DNA of 48,893 nucleotides from Anaerolineales bacterium (GCA_016744335.1 JADGEO010000026.1:1-48893); one strand, 5' to 3'; positions 41,360 through 48,893 are shown, counted from the first letter of the stretch. Notes: generated by a model from the sequence alone, not told the origin. Numbers and translations: made by a program.

Positions 41360-41396
41360 GCCAGCAATCTGCCAGCAAGCCAGCACTTTGCCAGCA
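41360..41396. repeat. GCCAGCA direct-repeat array
   Basis: Four copies of GCCAGCA start at 41360, 41371, 41379 and 41390 (spacings 11, 8, 11), between the actin-like stop and the ATG of the ribbon-helix-helix gene. The spacing near one helical turn fits cooperative binding of an RHH dimer. Another GCCAGCA occurs at 41579 inside the RHH gene. Confidence 0.6.
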
Positions 41397-41410
41397 TCAA
41401 AAATAGTCCC

Positions 41411-41794
41411 ATGAATTCAAAATATCGCAAAATCACAATTCGCTTTTCCATTGAAGAAGATGCGGATTTGCTTGCCTGGTATGACAATCTAAATTCGGGG
41501 AAAAAAGGAGAAATAATCAAAGATGTACTTAGACGGCAATTATCTATGAGCGATAAAAAAGAAGCTCCGCAACTAAATGCCAGCAAGCTGTTGGCAGACA
41601 TCCGCCAAATTGTAGATGCTTCCATAGTGGGCGCGCTTGAAGAATATGCGCTTCCCGTCGAGAAGAAGGTCGCTGAAAAAGAAGAAGATACCGAAGCCGA
41701 AAATCTGCTCGATGCACTAATTGGAAGTAGCCGAATCGACTTAGAAGACGACGCTCCTGAGCCTAAAAACACAGGCTGGGGCGATAGTTGGTAA
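41411..41794 (+). CDS. Ribbon-helix-helix protein (ParR-like candidate)
   Basis: A 127-residue protein whose N-terminus fits the ribbon-helix-helix fold: strand KYRKITIRFSI, helix EEDADLLAWYDNLNS, then GKKGEIIKDVLRRQL. The remainder is acidic and probably disordered, ending LEDDAPEPKNTGWGDSW. Its position directly after the actin-like gene, its size and its fold match ParR/StbB adaptors that link plasmid DNA to the filament. The C-terminal acidic tail could bind the filament. No Shine-Dalgarno sequence is obvious; initiation may be coupled to the upstream gene. Confidence 0.72.
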   Translation: MNSKYRKITIRFSIEEDADLLAWYDNLNSGKKGEIIKDVLRRQLSMSDKKEAPQLNASKLLADIRQIVDASIVGALEEYALPVEKKVAEKEEDTEAENLLDALIGSSRIDLEDDAPEPKNTGWGDSW

Positions 41795-41807
41795 ACATAC
41801 TCAATCC

Positions 41808-41859
41808 TTGCGCACAAAAAGGAGCCCCTCTCTTAATGAGACATTTCTTTTGTGCGCAA
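41808..41859 (+). promoter_or_regulatory. Stem-loop element A
   Basis: A perfect 12-bp stem TTGCGCACAAAA (41808-41819) with 41848-41859 and a 28-base loop containing AGGAG, TTAATGAG and an inner TCTC/GAGA dyad. It lies 21 bases before the GxxExxY gene. Within the loop an SD-like AGGAG and ATG open a 10-codon frame (MRHFFCAQNY). A related stem-loop precedes the Replication-relaxation gene. Confidence 0.6.
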
Positions 41860-41880
41860 AATTATTAGAAGGAAAAAGAA

Positions 41881-42297
41881 ATGAAACAAAACAATTATTC
41901 CCCCCTAACAAAGATGAAGTACGAAATTGTCGGTGTCTCTATTGATATTTTCGACAAATTAGGGCCAGACCACCAAGAAGAGCTTTACGATGGCGATTTT
42001 TTAGTTGCTCTGGAAGTGGCTGGATTTGAAGTCACCAATAAACCTGAGATTGAAATTTTCAACACCAGAAACGAGCATTTGAAGTTTTACTACCCTGATT
42101 TGCGGGTGCAGAAGGAGGATATGTTGATGCTCATCGAGTTGAAAGCAGATCCGAAAGGGATTCAACCTGGCCATATCCGTAAAGCACGGGCTTATCTGAA
42201 AGTATCTCCAAAAGACCAAGCTATTCTGCTTATCAACTTTGCACGCGCTAAAGGCAGTATTCCAGAAAACAAGAGCGTCTTTCGTAGAGAACTGTAG
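41881..42297 (+). CDS. GxxExxY / PDDEXK_3 family protein
   Basis: A 138-residue protein of the GxxExxY family: the signature GPDHQEELYDGDFLVALEVAGF, then YYPDLRV and MLIELKA, which supply the D-(E)xK core of a PD-(D/E)XK nuclease-like fold. The family is widespread beside mobile elements, and its activity is not established. A stem-loop with a possible mini-ORF lies just upstream. AAGGAAAAAGA precedes the ATG. Its stop abuts the next gene. Confidence 0.82.
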   Translation: MKQNNYSPLTKMKYEIVGVSIDIFDKLGPDHQEELYDGDFLVALEVAGFEVTNKPEIEIFNTRNEHLKFYYPDLRVQKEDMLMLIELKADPKGIQPGHIRKARAYLKVSPKDQAILLINFARAKGSIPENKSVFRREL

Positions 42298-42299
42298 AG

Positions 42300-42767
42300 A
42301 TGCCTTTTCTTCGCAAAGCAGAAGAAGCTAAGTCCAAGGATGCCAACACACTGCTGGCATCCTTAGATGCCCACCATCCTCTACCCTTCACTCGCTATCT
42401 TCAAGAGCTAGAAGCAGGCACGCCTCCTGCGCAAGTAGGTGCAGAGATAGGACGAGCCTTAGCTGAGCGAGAAGAGCAATATGAACGTACTTCTCGAGAT
42501 CGAGATCAATGGCGAGAGCACGCAGAATCCTACCGCCTAGCCTGGGAAGGTAATAGAAACTCAGACGATTTAGGTGAAGCAAGAGAACGCATCGAAGAAC
42601 TCGAAGCCCAACTCACTCAGGAGAATGTGCTAACCGAAAGAAGAAGTAATCACACAAACTATCTAACGCAAGAGAAAGAACGACTGGAAACTCTTGTGCG
42701 AGAACAAAATGAAATTATCGCCCAGCAGCAGATAGAAATCTCGGCATGGGATGAAAGCGAACTATAG
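42300..42767 (+). CDS. Coiled-coil protein of the element
   Basis: A 155-residue hydrophilic protein. The N-terminal 50 residues are a small unassigned part (LLASLDAHHPLPFTRYLQELEAGTPPAQVGAEIG). The rest is a long charged coiled coil (EAREIEELEAQL-type heptads, residues 60-150). It is immediately downstream of, and coupled to, the GxxExxY gene. Function is unknown; it may be a structural partner of the partition or replication proteins. Confidence 0.65.
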   Translation: MPFLRKAEEAKSKDANTLLASLDAHHPLPFTRYLQELEAGTPPAQVGAEIGRALAEREEQYERTSRDRDQWREHAESYRLAWEGNRNSDDLGEARERIEELEAQLTQENVLTERRSNHTNYLTQEKERLETLVREQNEIIAQQQIEISAWDESEL

Positions 42768-42775
42768 AAAATTGC

Positions 42776-42822
42776 GCGCATAAAAAGAAACCTTGTTAAT
42801 GGAGGCTCAGATTTTTGTGCGC
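42776..42822 (+). promoter_or_regulatory. Stem-loop element B
   Basis: GCGCATAAAAA (42776-42786) pairs with TTTTTGTGCGC (42812-42822), with one G-U wobble in RNA. The 25-base loop contains TTAATGGAG, like the TTAATGAG of element A. The right arm ends three bases before the ribosome site (GGAGA) of the Replication-relaxation gene, so folding could affect its translation. Confidence 0.55.
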
Positions 42823-42834
42823 ATTGGAGAAAAA

Positions 42835-44259
42835 ATGAAAAAAGATGAAATTACACAGAAACTGGAGAAGGCATTTCGCAAAGAGAAAGACTATCTCCCT
42901 ATTCTGGAAACACTAGCGATTGTCGGAGTTGCCGATACGCACCAATTACAAATTGCCAGCGAACAAGCCCGCGACAAATTGCGCCGTAGTCTCGATAAGC
43001 TGGAGAGTTTAGGGTGTGTACACGCCATCCTCGAAGCTGTCCCCCGCAAGACCGGGAGCGGGCGCAGACCACAGGTTTGGCGGCTGGGAGAAGCAGGTGC
43101 GCTTTTCTTGGGCACACGTCCTGGTAAGTTGGAGAGCACACGTGCGATCACCCACGCTCTGGCGATGCTGGATTTTCACCTGGCGGCAGATCAAGCTGAT
43201 CAGAAAATCAAAACAGATAAGGTGATCACTTTTGAAGACGGAAGCCTGCGTCCAGATCATTTGGTGGAAGCTGCTTCGGACGAAAAGATGATTTTTGAGA
43301 TCGAGCAAGATGCGGGTCCACGTTTGTTGCGCCGCTTGGTGCGCAGTTTGCGGAATAAAATCGCCTTCTTTGAATCCCCGCAATCTACTGGCATTTTGCC
43401 GTCAATCCGCATGTTGGTTGCACTTCCCAAAGGCACAGAATATGAACGCACACTCGGCACCTGGCATCAAGCATTGGATATTTTGATGGATGAGCGCGGA
43501 GGCGCATCTCTGCCCTTTCAGCTTTTTGCCTTGCCCCTGAACAGCTTCCTGGATCGCCCAGACTGGGACGAGGAGCCTGCTTCCGCGCGGTGGACAGTCC
43601 TGACAGCCCAATCCAAAAGCCCTCCGCAAAAAAATAGTTTGAGCAAATATCTGAGTCAAGTTCCGAAGCAGAAAGCACATCAAGATCGTATTATTTTGGC
43701 GGCTTTATTACAGAGCTTGCGAGAGAACGACAAAATTGAGCAAAAAGCACGGCGTTACCCCACACCTGATCCGAATTTCTTTGGCGGCATTGCAACCATA
43801 TACATGGCTTCTCATGGTGAAGACCTCAGTGAAATAGAACAGGCCGCTTTCCCTTGGGCATCCTTATTTCTCTTGAAGCACTACCTATATTTGCACCCCC
43901 TCCTGAGGAAAAGTTTAGCTGGGCGATTGAGTGCTGGTTCGCGTGGCATGAGTTGGAATACCACCATTATCTTGCATCGAATGCAAACAATAGTAGACAT
44001 CTTTCTTGCCTATCATGGTTGGCGCAGTAATGGACCGCTCCTTGTTTTTGCCGAAACGCCGCCCTGGAACAAAGATGATGTCAGAACTTTCAGAGTGAGC
44101 GTAAAGATTCGCCACTCAGCAATATTGATTCCAAAAGGTGATGGGCTACGCCCACGTCGAGAAGAGATCAAAGCTGTCGAAGCAAGTTTGGCATGGGTAC
44201 TGACAGCTCTCTTTCGCTACAGCCCTGACTTGGGCTTCAAATCACCCCCATTCTGGTAA
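42835..44259 (+). CDS. Replication-relaxation family protein
   Basis: A 474-residue protein with an N-terminal winged helix (DYLPILETLAIVGVADTHQLQIASEQARDKLRRSLDKLESLGCV) typical of the Replication-relaxation family (PF13814) of plasmids in Gram-positive and related bacteria. Next comes a nuclease-like core (LRPDHLVE, MIFEIEQDAGPRLLRRLVRSL), in which D and ExE may bind metal. The C-terminus is helical. It is probably involved in initiating or processing replication of the element. I start at ATG 42835 (GGAGAAAAA upstream); the earlier in-frame ATG at 42799 lies inside the stem-loop. Confidence 0.8.
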   Translation: MKKDEITQKLEKAFRKEKDYLPILETLAIVGVADTHQLQIASEQARDKLRRSLDKLESLGCVHAILEAVPRKTGSGRRPQVWRLGEAGALFLGTRPGKLESTRAITHALAMLDFHLAADQADQKIKTDKVITFEDGSLRPDHLVEAASDEKMIFEIEQDAGPRLLRRLVRSLRNKIAFFESPQSTGILPSIRMLVALPKGTEYERTLGTWHQALDILMDERGGASLPFQLFALPLNSFLDRPDWDEEPASARWTVLTAQSKSPPQKNSLSKYLSQVPKQKAHQDRIILAALLQSLRENDKIEQKARRYPTPDPNFFGGIATIYMASHGEDLSEIEQAAFPWASLFLLKHYLYLHPLLRKSLAGRLSAGSRGMSWNTTIILHRMQTIVDIFLAYHGWRSNGPLLVFAETPPWNKDDVRTFRVSVKIRHSAILIPKGDGLRPRREEIKAVEASLAWVLTALFRYSPDLGFKSPPFW

Positions 44260-44270
44260 AGGAGATAAAT

Positions 44271-45185
44271 ATGTTTGATGAATTCAGACGTTTCCTAGTA
44301 GAGCAAGACCGCTCCTCCCTGACACTCAAAGGCTATTTGAGCGACCTACATTTCTTTGCAGATTGGTTTGAATGGAAGAATGATGAAGAGTTCTCTCCAG
44401 AAGCAACTACTCCGACTGATCTGCGTGAATATAAACAATATCTGAGTATGGAGAAGAAGCATTTGGCCAACACAATCAGTCGGCACTTTGCATCGCTGAA
44501 TGTTTATTTCAATTGGGCAGTCTCTGAGAAATTGATTGAAACTAATCCGGCGAAAGGCATTAAGCGCATAAAACAAACCACCATCATTCCACGTTGGTCT
44601 GATAAGAAAGAGCAATTTTCTTTGCGCCGGGCAATGGAAAAGGATTTACAGATTGCCCGATTGCGTTATCTAAAACGCTGGGCAGGACGACAACGTGACT
44701 TCTCTATGGTTACGCTAATGCTCAATACGGGACTACGTTTGGCTGAGCTTGTGAATTTAGAGTTGGGCGATATACAACTTTCTGAAAGAAAAGGAAGCGT
44801 ATTAGTTCGGCATGGAAAAGGCGATAAACAACGCAGAATTCCTCTCAATGCAGACGCACGCAAAGCCTTGCAGAATTGGCTTGAAATTCGTCCAAAAACA
44901 CCAGGAAACAACTTTCTTTTCATCGCACTTGAAAGCGAAGCGAACGGATCACTCAGTCATCGCACGGTGCAAAGGATCGTACGTCGTTATGGCCAAGATG
45001 CAGGCTTGCCTGATTTATCGCCTCATATTTTGCGTCATACTTTTGCCAAGAATTTGGTCAATAGCAATGTTAGTTTGGAGAAGGTCGCAGCCCTTTTGGG
45101 GCATAGCTCTCTTGAAACCACCCGTATCTATATCACCCCCAGCGCAGAAGATTTGGCGCAGGCAGTATCTAAAATTGAACTTTAA
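44271..45185 (+). CDS. Tyrosine recombinase (XerC/D-like integrase)
   Basis: A 304-residue tyrosine recombinase with an N-terminal SAM-like core-binding domain (residues 1-95) and a catalytic domain that keeps all active-site residues: Arg156 (NTGLRLAEL), Lys183 (HGKGDKQRR), His252 and Arg255 (PHILRHTF), His278 (LGHSSLETT) and nucleophile Tyr287 (RIYITP). It could integrate and excise the element or resolve its multimers. It is 11 bases after the Replication-relaxation gene with a good ribosome site (AAGGAGATAA). No attachment repeats could be found by eye. Confidence 0.92.
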   Translation: MFDEFRRFLVEQDRSSLTLKGYLSDLHFFADWFEWKNDEEFSPEATTPTDLREYKQYLSMEKKHLANTISRHFASLNVYFNWAVSEKLIETNPAKGIKRIKQTTIIPRWSDKKEQFSLRRAMEKDLQIARLRYLKRWAGRQRDFSMVTLMLNTGLRLAELVNLELGDIQLSERKGSVLVRHGKGDKQRRIPLNADARKALQNWLEIRPKTPGNNFLFIALESEANGSLSHRTVQRIVRRYGQDAGLPDLSPHILRHTFAKNLVNSNVSLEKVAALLGHSSLETTRIYITPSAEDLAQAVSKIEL

Positions 45186-45203
45186 TAACAAAAAGGAGAA
45201 AAA

Positions 45204-45356
45204 ATGAATATTAAAAGAAAAGCCGCCGGATGGGACCCAGCGGCTTCGGTAGATGCAAAATACACTGCACATAATTACCAGCAGTATAACATAGGAATTG
45301 AGCATCTTTTTTTATGCGGCAGTATTTTAACAAGAATAGGAGAAGCTAATGCTTAG
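45204..45356 (+). CDS. 50-codon small ORF coupled to the RepA-like gene
   Basis: A short frame with an excellent ribosome site (AAAAGGAGAAAAA) starting at 45204 and ending in TAG at 45356, overlapping the next gene's ATG (45349) by eight bases. It reads KRKAAGWDPAASVDAKYTAHN at its start; no family is recognised. AAGCCGC (45220-45226) and GCGGCTT (45240-45246), with an inner TGGG/CCCA, form a strong hairpin within its first codons. The layout suggests a translated leader coupling expression of the ATPase. Confidence 0.5.
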   Translation: MNIKRKAAGWDPAASVDAKYTAHNYQQYNIGIEHLFLCGSILTRIGEANA

Positions 45357-46575
45357 TCAGAAAATGCAGATACAAGTCATTGCAGATCGTTTAGCGCGCC
45401 TACCTATCACCAATATCTCAAAATCAATGCTTGACAAGCCTTGGGCAATTTGCTGGGAAGCAATTGAAGTTGCTGAAGTTGGACAAGAATCACAAAATTT
45501 GGTGCGGGTGTTAGAAGATCATCCGGAGAGAAATAAAATTCTTGAACAAATTTTTGCCACAGAACCAGGACAAACAAAAGAATTTCCCTCTTTAGAAGAG
45601 CTTTCAAAAACATTGAAACCGATTGAGTGGATACTGGATAGTTGGTTACCACGCGGGATGCTCACTGTTCTAGGGGCTGCCCCTGGTGTGGGAAAATCCT
45701 TCTTGGGGATGGATTTAGTTTGGAGAATTACCAGCGGGAAGAATAATTTTGATGGGCGATTGATTAATACTCATTCAGAAATGCCCAGCGTTATCTATGT
45801 AGATGCAGAAGCTATACCGCAGGTCATCAATGAGCGTGCTATTGCTTACAAGATTGATCGCCGTCGTTTGTACTTGATGTTTCCTGAATCAGGAGAGAGT
45901 ATAGACTTTTCTGAAGATAAATACCGCTACCAATTAATTGAGATGGTGGCAAACATAAAACCTGAATTGGTGATTATCGACTCTCTTTCAAGTATTCACA
46001 GCCGAGGCCAAAATAACGTCGAAGATGTGCGTGAACTCTTACGTTTTCTTTCCAGCCTAGCTCAATCTTTTGACATAGGTTTATTGCTCGTTCATCATAT
46101 TCGTAAACCTGGGGGAGGACAGGATATGCAAGCCTACAATTTGTCTATGAGTGATTTGAGCGGCAGTGGCCATATAAGTGCGATGGCACGCGTAATCTGG
46201 GGATTACATATTATTCAAACCGAATCAGAGCCTAATCCCAATGGGCCAAGACGATTGAAAATGCTCAAAACAAACTTTGGTGCTTATGAAGATTCGTTAG
46301 GCTTTGAGTTCGTTGCTCGGGGTGATAGTGCTGTCATTAAATGGTTGGAAAAATCTCCCGAAGACTATCATGCCCCTACGAAGCTGGATAAATGCAAGGA
46401 GTGGCTTTTGAAGAATCTGGAAGATGGCGAGAAAAAGCCTGCGGAGATTGTGGAATCTGGAGCTGAAGAAGGGTTTTCGCGTGCGATGATTTATCAGGCA
46501 CGTCAAGAATTAGAGGGATCAATCGAGAACACCGACGGAAAAAACTCTCCAAAGAATCGTTGGAGACTACGATAA
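45349..46575 (+). CDS. RepA-like AAA_25 ATPase
   Basis: A 408-residue RecA/DnaB-like ATPase of the RepA type found in plasmids and phages. Walker A GAAPGVGKS (109-117) follows WILDSWLPRGMLTVL; Walker B is PELVIIDSLSSI; an HHIRKPGGG motif lies in the sensor position. The C-terminal 75 residues form a helix-turn-helix-like tail (CKEWLLKNLEDGEKKPAEIV). It probably works as the replicative helicase or helicase loader, with the primase encoded next. AGGAGAAGCTA supports the start. Confidence 0.88.
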   Translation: MLSQKMQIQVIADRLARLPITNISKSMLDKPWAICWEAIEVAEVGQESQNLVRVLEDHPERNKILEQIFATEPGQTKEFPSLEELSKTLKPIEWILDSWLPRGMLTVLGAAPGVGKSFLGMDLVWRITSGKNNFDGRLINTHSEMPSVIYVDAEAIPQVINERAIAYKIDRRRLYLMFPESGESIDFSEDKYRYQLIEMVANIKPELVIIDSLSSIHSRGQNNVEDVRELLRFLSSLAQSFDIGLLLVHHIRKPGGGQDMQAYNLSMSDLSGSGHISAMARVIWGLHIIQTESEPNPNGPRRLKMLKTNFGAYEDSLGFEFVARGDSAVIKWLEKSPEDYHAPTKLDKCKEWLLKNLEDGEKKPAEIVESGAEEGFSRAMIYQARQELEGSIENTDGKNSPKNRWRLR

Positions 46576-46604
46576 TTAAACTTTCTTATGCTTGCTGGGG
46601 CATT

Positions 46605-46707
46605 CTACTGTCCAGAGAGTCTGAAGAGTCTACTATTTTAAGGCTGGGGTTCTTTTCAGCAAGGACGGCTCAAAACAGTAAGACTCTTCAGACAGTTTGG
46701 ACAGTAG
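46605..46707. repeat. Large inverted repeat between helicase-like and primase genes
   Basis: CTACTGTCC (46605-46613) pairs with 46699-46707, and GTCTGAAGAGTCT (46619-46631) with 46681-46693, both perfectly. The five bases between them partly pair, and inner ACTATTTTAAGGC pairs imperfectly with GGCTCAAAACAGT. The whole forms a single long hairpin of roughly 100 bases. It may be a replication origin, a primase start site, or a MITE with ~27-bp ends. Confidence 0.65.
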
Positions 46708-46730
46708 CAGTATTAGACAAGGAAAATCGT

Positions 46731-47771
46731 ATGCCTCTTTTGTCAAAAGATGAGATTAAAGTCCGTTTACCGCTAGAGAAAGTTGTAGAAAATGATTTAG
46801 GTACACCTGAAAAGCGTTATAGCAATTGGTTGCATTATTTCTGCCCTTTTCACAAAAACACACACACGCCTGCTCTGGGAATCAATCTAAGAACCGATAC
46901 ATTCAAATGTTTTTCATGTGGCAAGCAAGGGGATATTTTCACTTGGCATATTTTACGCAATAATGTAGATTTCAAGGCTTCTTTGACATATTACCGAACA
47001 CAATTCCCGCTCTTAGAACAAGTTTCTCTTTCTACGCAATATCAAAAAAAATCTCTGCAAGTATCCTGGAACAAGCCGCCTTCTCAAATATGGCAAGCCC
47101 AGGGCAATACTTTTTTAGAGCGAAGTCAAATCTGTTTATGGAGTAAGAAAGGCGTTCATGGGCGTAAGGAGCTTGAGCACCGGGGGATAGAAAGAGCAAC
47201 AGCACAAGCTTGGGGATTGGGATATAACCCGGTTTGGATTAAGCAAAGTGGAGAGAAATGGGGCTTGGATAAAGAGCAAACTGTCTGGCTACCAAAAGGA
47301 TTAGTGATTCCTGCTTTTATGGATGCAGATTTGTGGTATCTCAAGATACGAATTTTTGGCCGCCAAGGAATGCCCGTTAAGAAAGTAAAAGGGAAAAGCA
47401 AGTATTTGCAGGTGTTGGGAAGTCGCCCTGTATTATTTGGGAAAAACCATTTTTCTGGGCAAGAAAATTTGCTTTTGGCTGAATCTGAATTAGATGTGAT
47501 TTTGGCGTGGCAAGAGGGAAGGCATATTTTTGATCTAGCTTCTTTGGGTGGAGCGGGGAAGCATCTTTCTACACAATGGATGGTGCATTTACTTTCTTAC
47601 CGCAAGATCATACTTGCTTATGATGCTGATATAGCAGGAAGAAAAGGAGCGGAGAATTTGAAATTATTGAGCAAGCGTTTGCAAGTTTTCACTCCACCTG
47701 CTGAAGATTTATGCGCTTTTTATCAAGAGGGAGGGGATTTAAAAAAGTGGTTGCAAGACTTGCTAGCTTAG
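46731..47771 (+). CDS. DnaG-like primase with CHC2 zinc finger and TOPRIM domain
   Basis: A 346-residue primase. The zinc ribbon has CPFH (Cys38, His41) and CFSC (Cys60, Cys63) in the DnaG pattern. The TOPRIM region has LLLAESELDVILAW and ILAYDADIAGRKGAENL, with the metal-binding acidic residues. It lacks the C-terminal helicase-interacting domain of chromosomal DnaG, as expected for plasmid or phage primases. I start at 46731 because AAGGAAAATCGT precedes it and the earlier frame runs through a palindrome. It follows the RepA-like ATPase, making a replication pair. Confidence 0.88.
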   Translation: MPLLSKDEIKVRLPLEKVVENDLGTPEKRYSNWLHYFCPFHKNTHTPALGINLRTDTFKCFSCGKQGDIFTWHILRNNVDFKASLTYYRTQFPLLEQVSLSTQYQKKSLQVSWNKPPSQIWQAQGNTFLERSQICLWSKKGVHGRKELEHRGIERATAQAWGLGYNPVWIKQSGEKWGLDKEQTVWLPKGLVIPAFMDADLWYLKIRIFGRQGMPVKKVKGKSKYLQVLGSRPVLFGKNHFSGQENLLLAESELDVILAWQEGRHIFDLASLGGAGKHLSTQWMVHLLSYRKIILAYDADIAGRKGAENLKLLSKRLQVFTPPAEDLCAFYQEGGDLKKWLQDLLA

Positions 47772-47887
47772 GAGGGGTGTGCTAAAAATATAATCCGCCT
47801 CTGCAAATTACTGGCGATATCTGGGCAGCCTTGCTTTACTTAACTCAAATCCAAGATATGAGTTTTTTTCTGATTAAAGCTCCCCCC

Positions 47888-48893
47888 TTATTCGAGCGAG
47901 TTCTCCAACAAATCAGTATAAACTTCCTCAGTTTTTCTGACGATATGCTTTATATCGAAAGTACTTACCATTTTGGCACGAGATATTTTGCCGAAATTCT
48001 CTTGCATACTTTTGCTGGCAGCAATACACCGAATTGCCTGTACCAAATAGGCTGAGTTATTCGGCGGGATAAGGATACCGTTTACCCCTCCATCTATGAT
48101 GGCTCGGCAACCGGGTAAATCAGTTGCCACTAAAGGAAGCTCCATAGAGCCAGCCTCAATCAGGGCGCGAGGCAAGCCCTCGCCATAATTTGTTGGGTAG
48201 GCAAAAAGGTCTGAGCTTGCAAGAATACGGTCAATATCTTTGCGTTTTTTCAACCAAATCACGGAGTTACGAATATACTCGATTTCCTTTGGGCTTAATT
48301 TATCCAACTTGCCTTCATCTTCTGAGCCAACCAACAAAAAAGTAAATTTTCCCTCTTCCTTTAGGGTATTGGCTGTATCGCAAAAGTCAAGTACTCCCTT
48401 GGCTCGAATTATTCGAGCGACCATAGTGACTACAAAACTATCTTGAGAAATATCCAATTCTTCTCGAATTTGATTGCGTTCTGTAGGGTTAAATTTGTTC
48501 AGATTAAATTTTTCGGTCAGTATCCCTGAGCCGGGGATAAGTTCAGTTTTTTCTGCACGAACAATGCCACGCGAAATGAATGTCTCGCGATCATCCTTAT
48601 TTTGGAAGATGGTTAAATCGGAAAAATGGCTGGCAATTTTTTGCAGAATTTCGTAAACGTATCGAATTATTGAGTATTTTAATCCCTCTTTTCTGTAAAG
48701 CATTCCTAAGCCCGCAATCGTTCCGATGACAATAGGAACGTTTGCTAGTCCAGCTGCTATACGCGCCAGCGCGCAGGGTTTTGTACCAAAAGTATGCACC
48801 AATGCCGGTTTTTCTTCTCGAAAAATCTTTATCAGTTTTATTATGGCAATGATGTCATTTAAAGGATTTATATGCTGAGCAAAGGAGTAATAG
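47888..48893 (-). CDS. GT4 glycosyltransferase (5' end outside the window)
   Basis: At least 335 residues of a GT-B fold, family 4 transferase. The C-terminal donor-binding half has VVTMVARIIRAKGVLDF, FLLVGSEDEG, DLFAYPTNYGEGLPRALIEAGSMELPLVATDLPGCRAII (the EX7E-type motif). The N-terminal part continues open to the window edge with LVHTFGTKPCALARIA. It resembles PglA/CapM-like enzymes that add a hexosamine to lipid-linked sugars. It is probably host DNA beyond the right edge of the element. The gap 47772-47887 shows no attachment repeat or gene. Confidence 0.85.
   Translation of the reverse strand, partial: YYSFAQHINPLNDIIAIIKLIKIFREEKPALVHTFGTKPCALARIAAGLANVPIVIGTIAGLGMLYRKEGLKYSIIRYVYEILQKIASHFSDLTIFQNKDDRETFISRGIVRAEKTELIPGSGILTEKFNLNKFNPTERNQIREELDISQDSFVVTMVARIIRAKGVLDFCDTANTLKEEGKFTFLLVGSEDEGKLDKLSPKEIEYIRNSVIWLKKRKDIDRILASSDLFAYPTNYGEGLPRALIEAGSMELPLVATDLPGCRAIIDGGVNGILIPPNNSAYLVQAIRCIAASKSMQENFGKISRAKMVSTFDIKHIVRKTEEVYTDLLENSLE

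Noticed and set aside
42336..42364. Perfect 10-bp dyad AAGGATGCCA/TGGCATCCTT
   Set aside because: It lies inside the coiled-coil gene's reading frame with no regulatory context; kept as a curiosity because it contains one TGCTGGC, the inverse of the GCCAGCA repeat.

Overview
The window looks like a chromosome fragment of a Chloroflexota bacterium, probably Anaerolineae. This is an inference from gene style: a fused aroK-aroB, many threonine/proline-rich lipoproteins, polymer-forming (bactofilin-like) membrane proteins, HdeD-type membrane proteins, and a plasmid-like element with a Replication-relaxation gene. No rRNA or tRNA gene was seen, so the taxonomy is tentative. The DNA is moderately AT-rich, and many intergenic gaps hold palindromic repeats.

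Layout. 1-3.9 kb: a truncated P-loop NTPase, nadD, a formate/nitrite transporter, a stand-alone Lrp/AsnC ligand-binding domain and pyrE, with two copies of a ~90-bp MITE-like element. 3.9-8.6 kb: minus-strand membrane genes (MscS-like channel with repeated TM helices, CPA2 antiporter, bactofilin-like protein, HdeD-like protein). 8.6-9.2 kb: a decayed transposase-like remnant. 9.2-18.3 kb: a minus-strand operon, aroH-aroF-aroF-tyrA-aroA-aroE-aroC-aroKB. It covers the shikimate pathway and the first steps towards Phe/Tyr but lacks 3-dehydroquinate dehydratase. It starts from a consensus promoter whose transcript begins almost at the ATG of a 25-codon leader peptide packed with Phe and Tyr codons, followed by an intrinsic terminator. 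This is a textbook attenuator layout that current annotation would miss.

18.4-36.8 kb: lipoproteins, an alkaline-phosphatase-superfamily lipoprotein, three GT-C-like membrane proteins (one broken by an in-frame stop), an envelope sugar cluster (sugar aminotransferase, methyltransferase, WbqC-like, GT2), glpD, a one-cysteine redoxin, a cNMP-binding/PH-like membrane protein, a beta-propeller-like lipoprotein and gatB.

36.9-47.8 kb: a plus-strand plasmid-like or integrative element. It has an XRE regulator, two small membrane/lipoproteins, an FtsK/TraB-like ATPase interrupted by one in-frame TAA, an actin-like ParM homologue, a ribbon-helix-helix protein, a GxxExxY/PDDEXK_3 protein, a coiled-coil protein, a Replication-relaxation protein, a tyrosine recombinase, a 50-codon small ORF, a RepA-like ATPase and a CHC2/TOPRIM primase. 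The most unusual gene is the actin-like one. Its phosphate-1 motif, normally at the N-terminus, sits at the extreme C-terminus, so the protein reads as a natural circular permutation. It is flanked by two different short-repeat arrays that could be centromere or operator sites. Two related stem-loops precede two genes of the element, and a very long inverted repeat lies between the helicase-like ATPase and the primase. The window ends inside a minus-strand GT4 glycosyltransferase.

All functions are assigned by reading motifs; no database or folding search was run.
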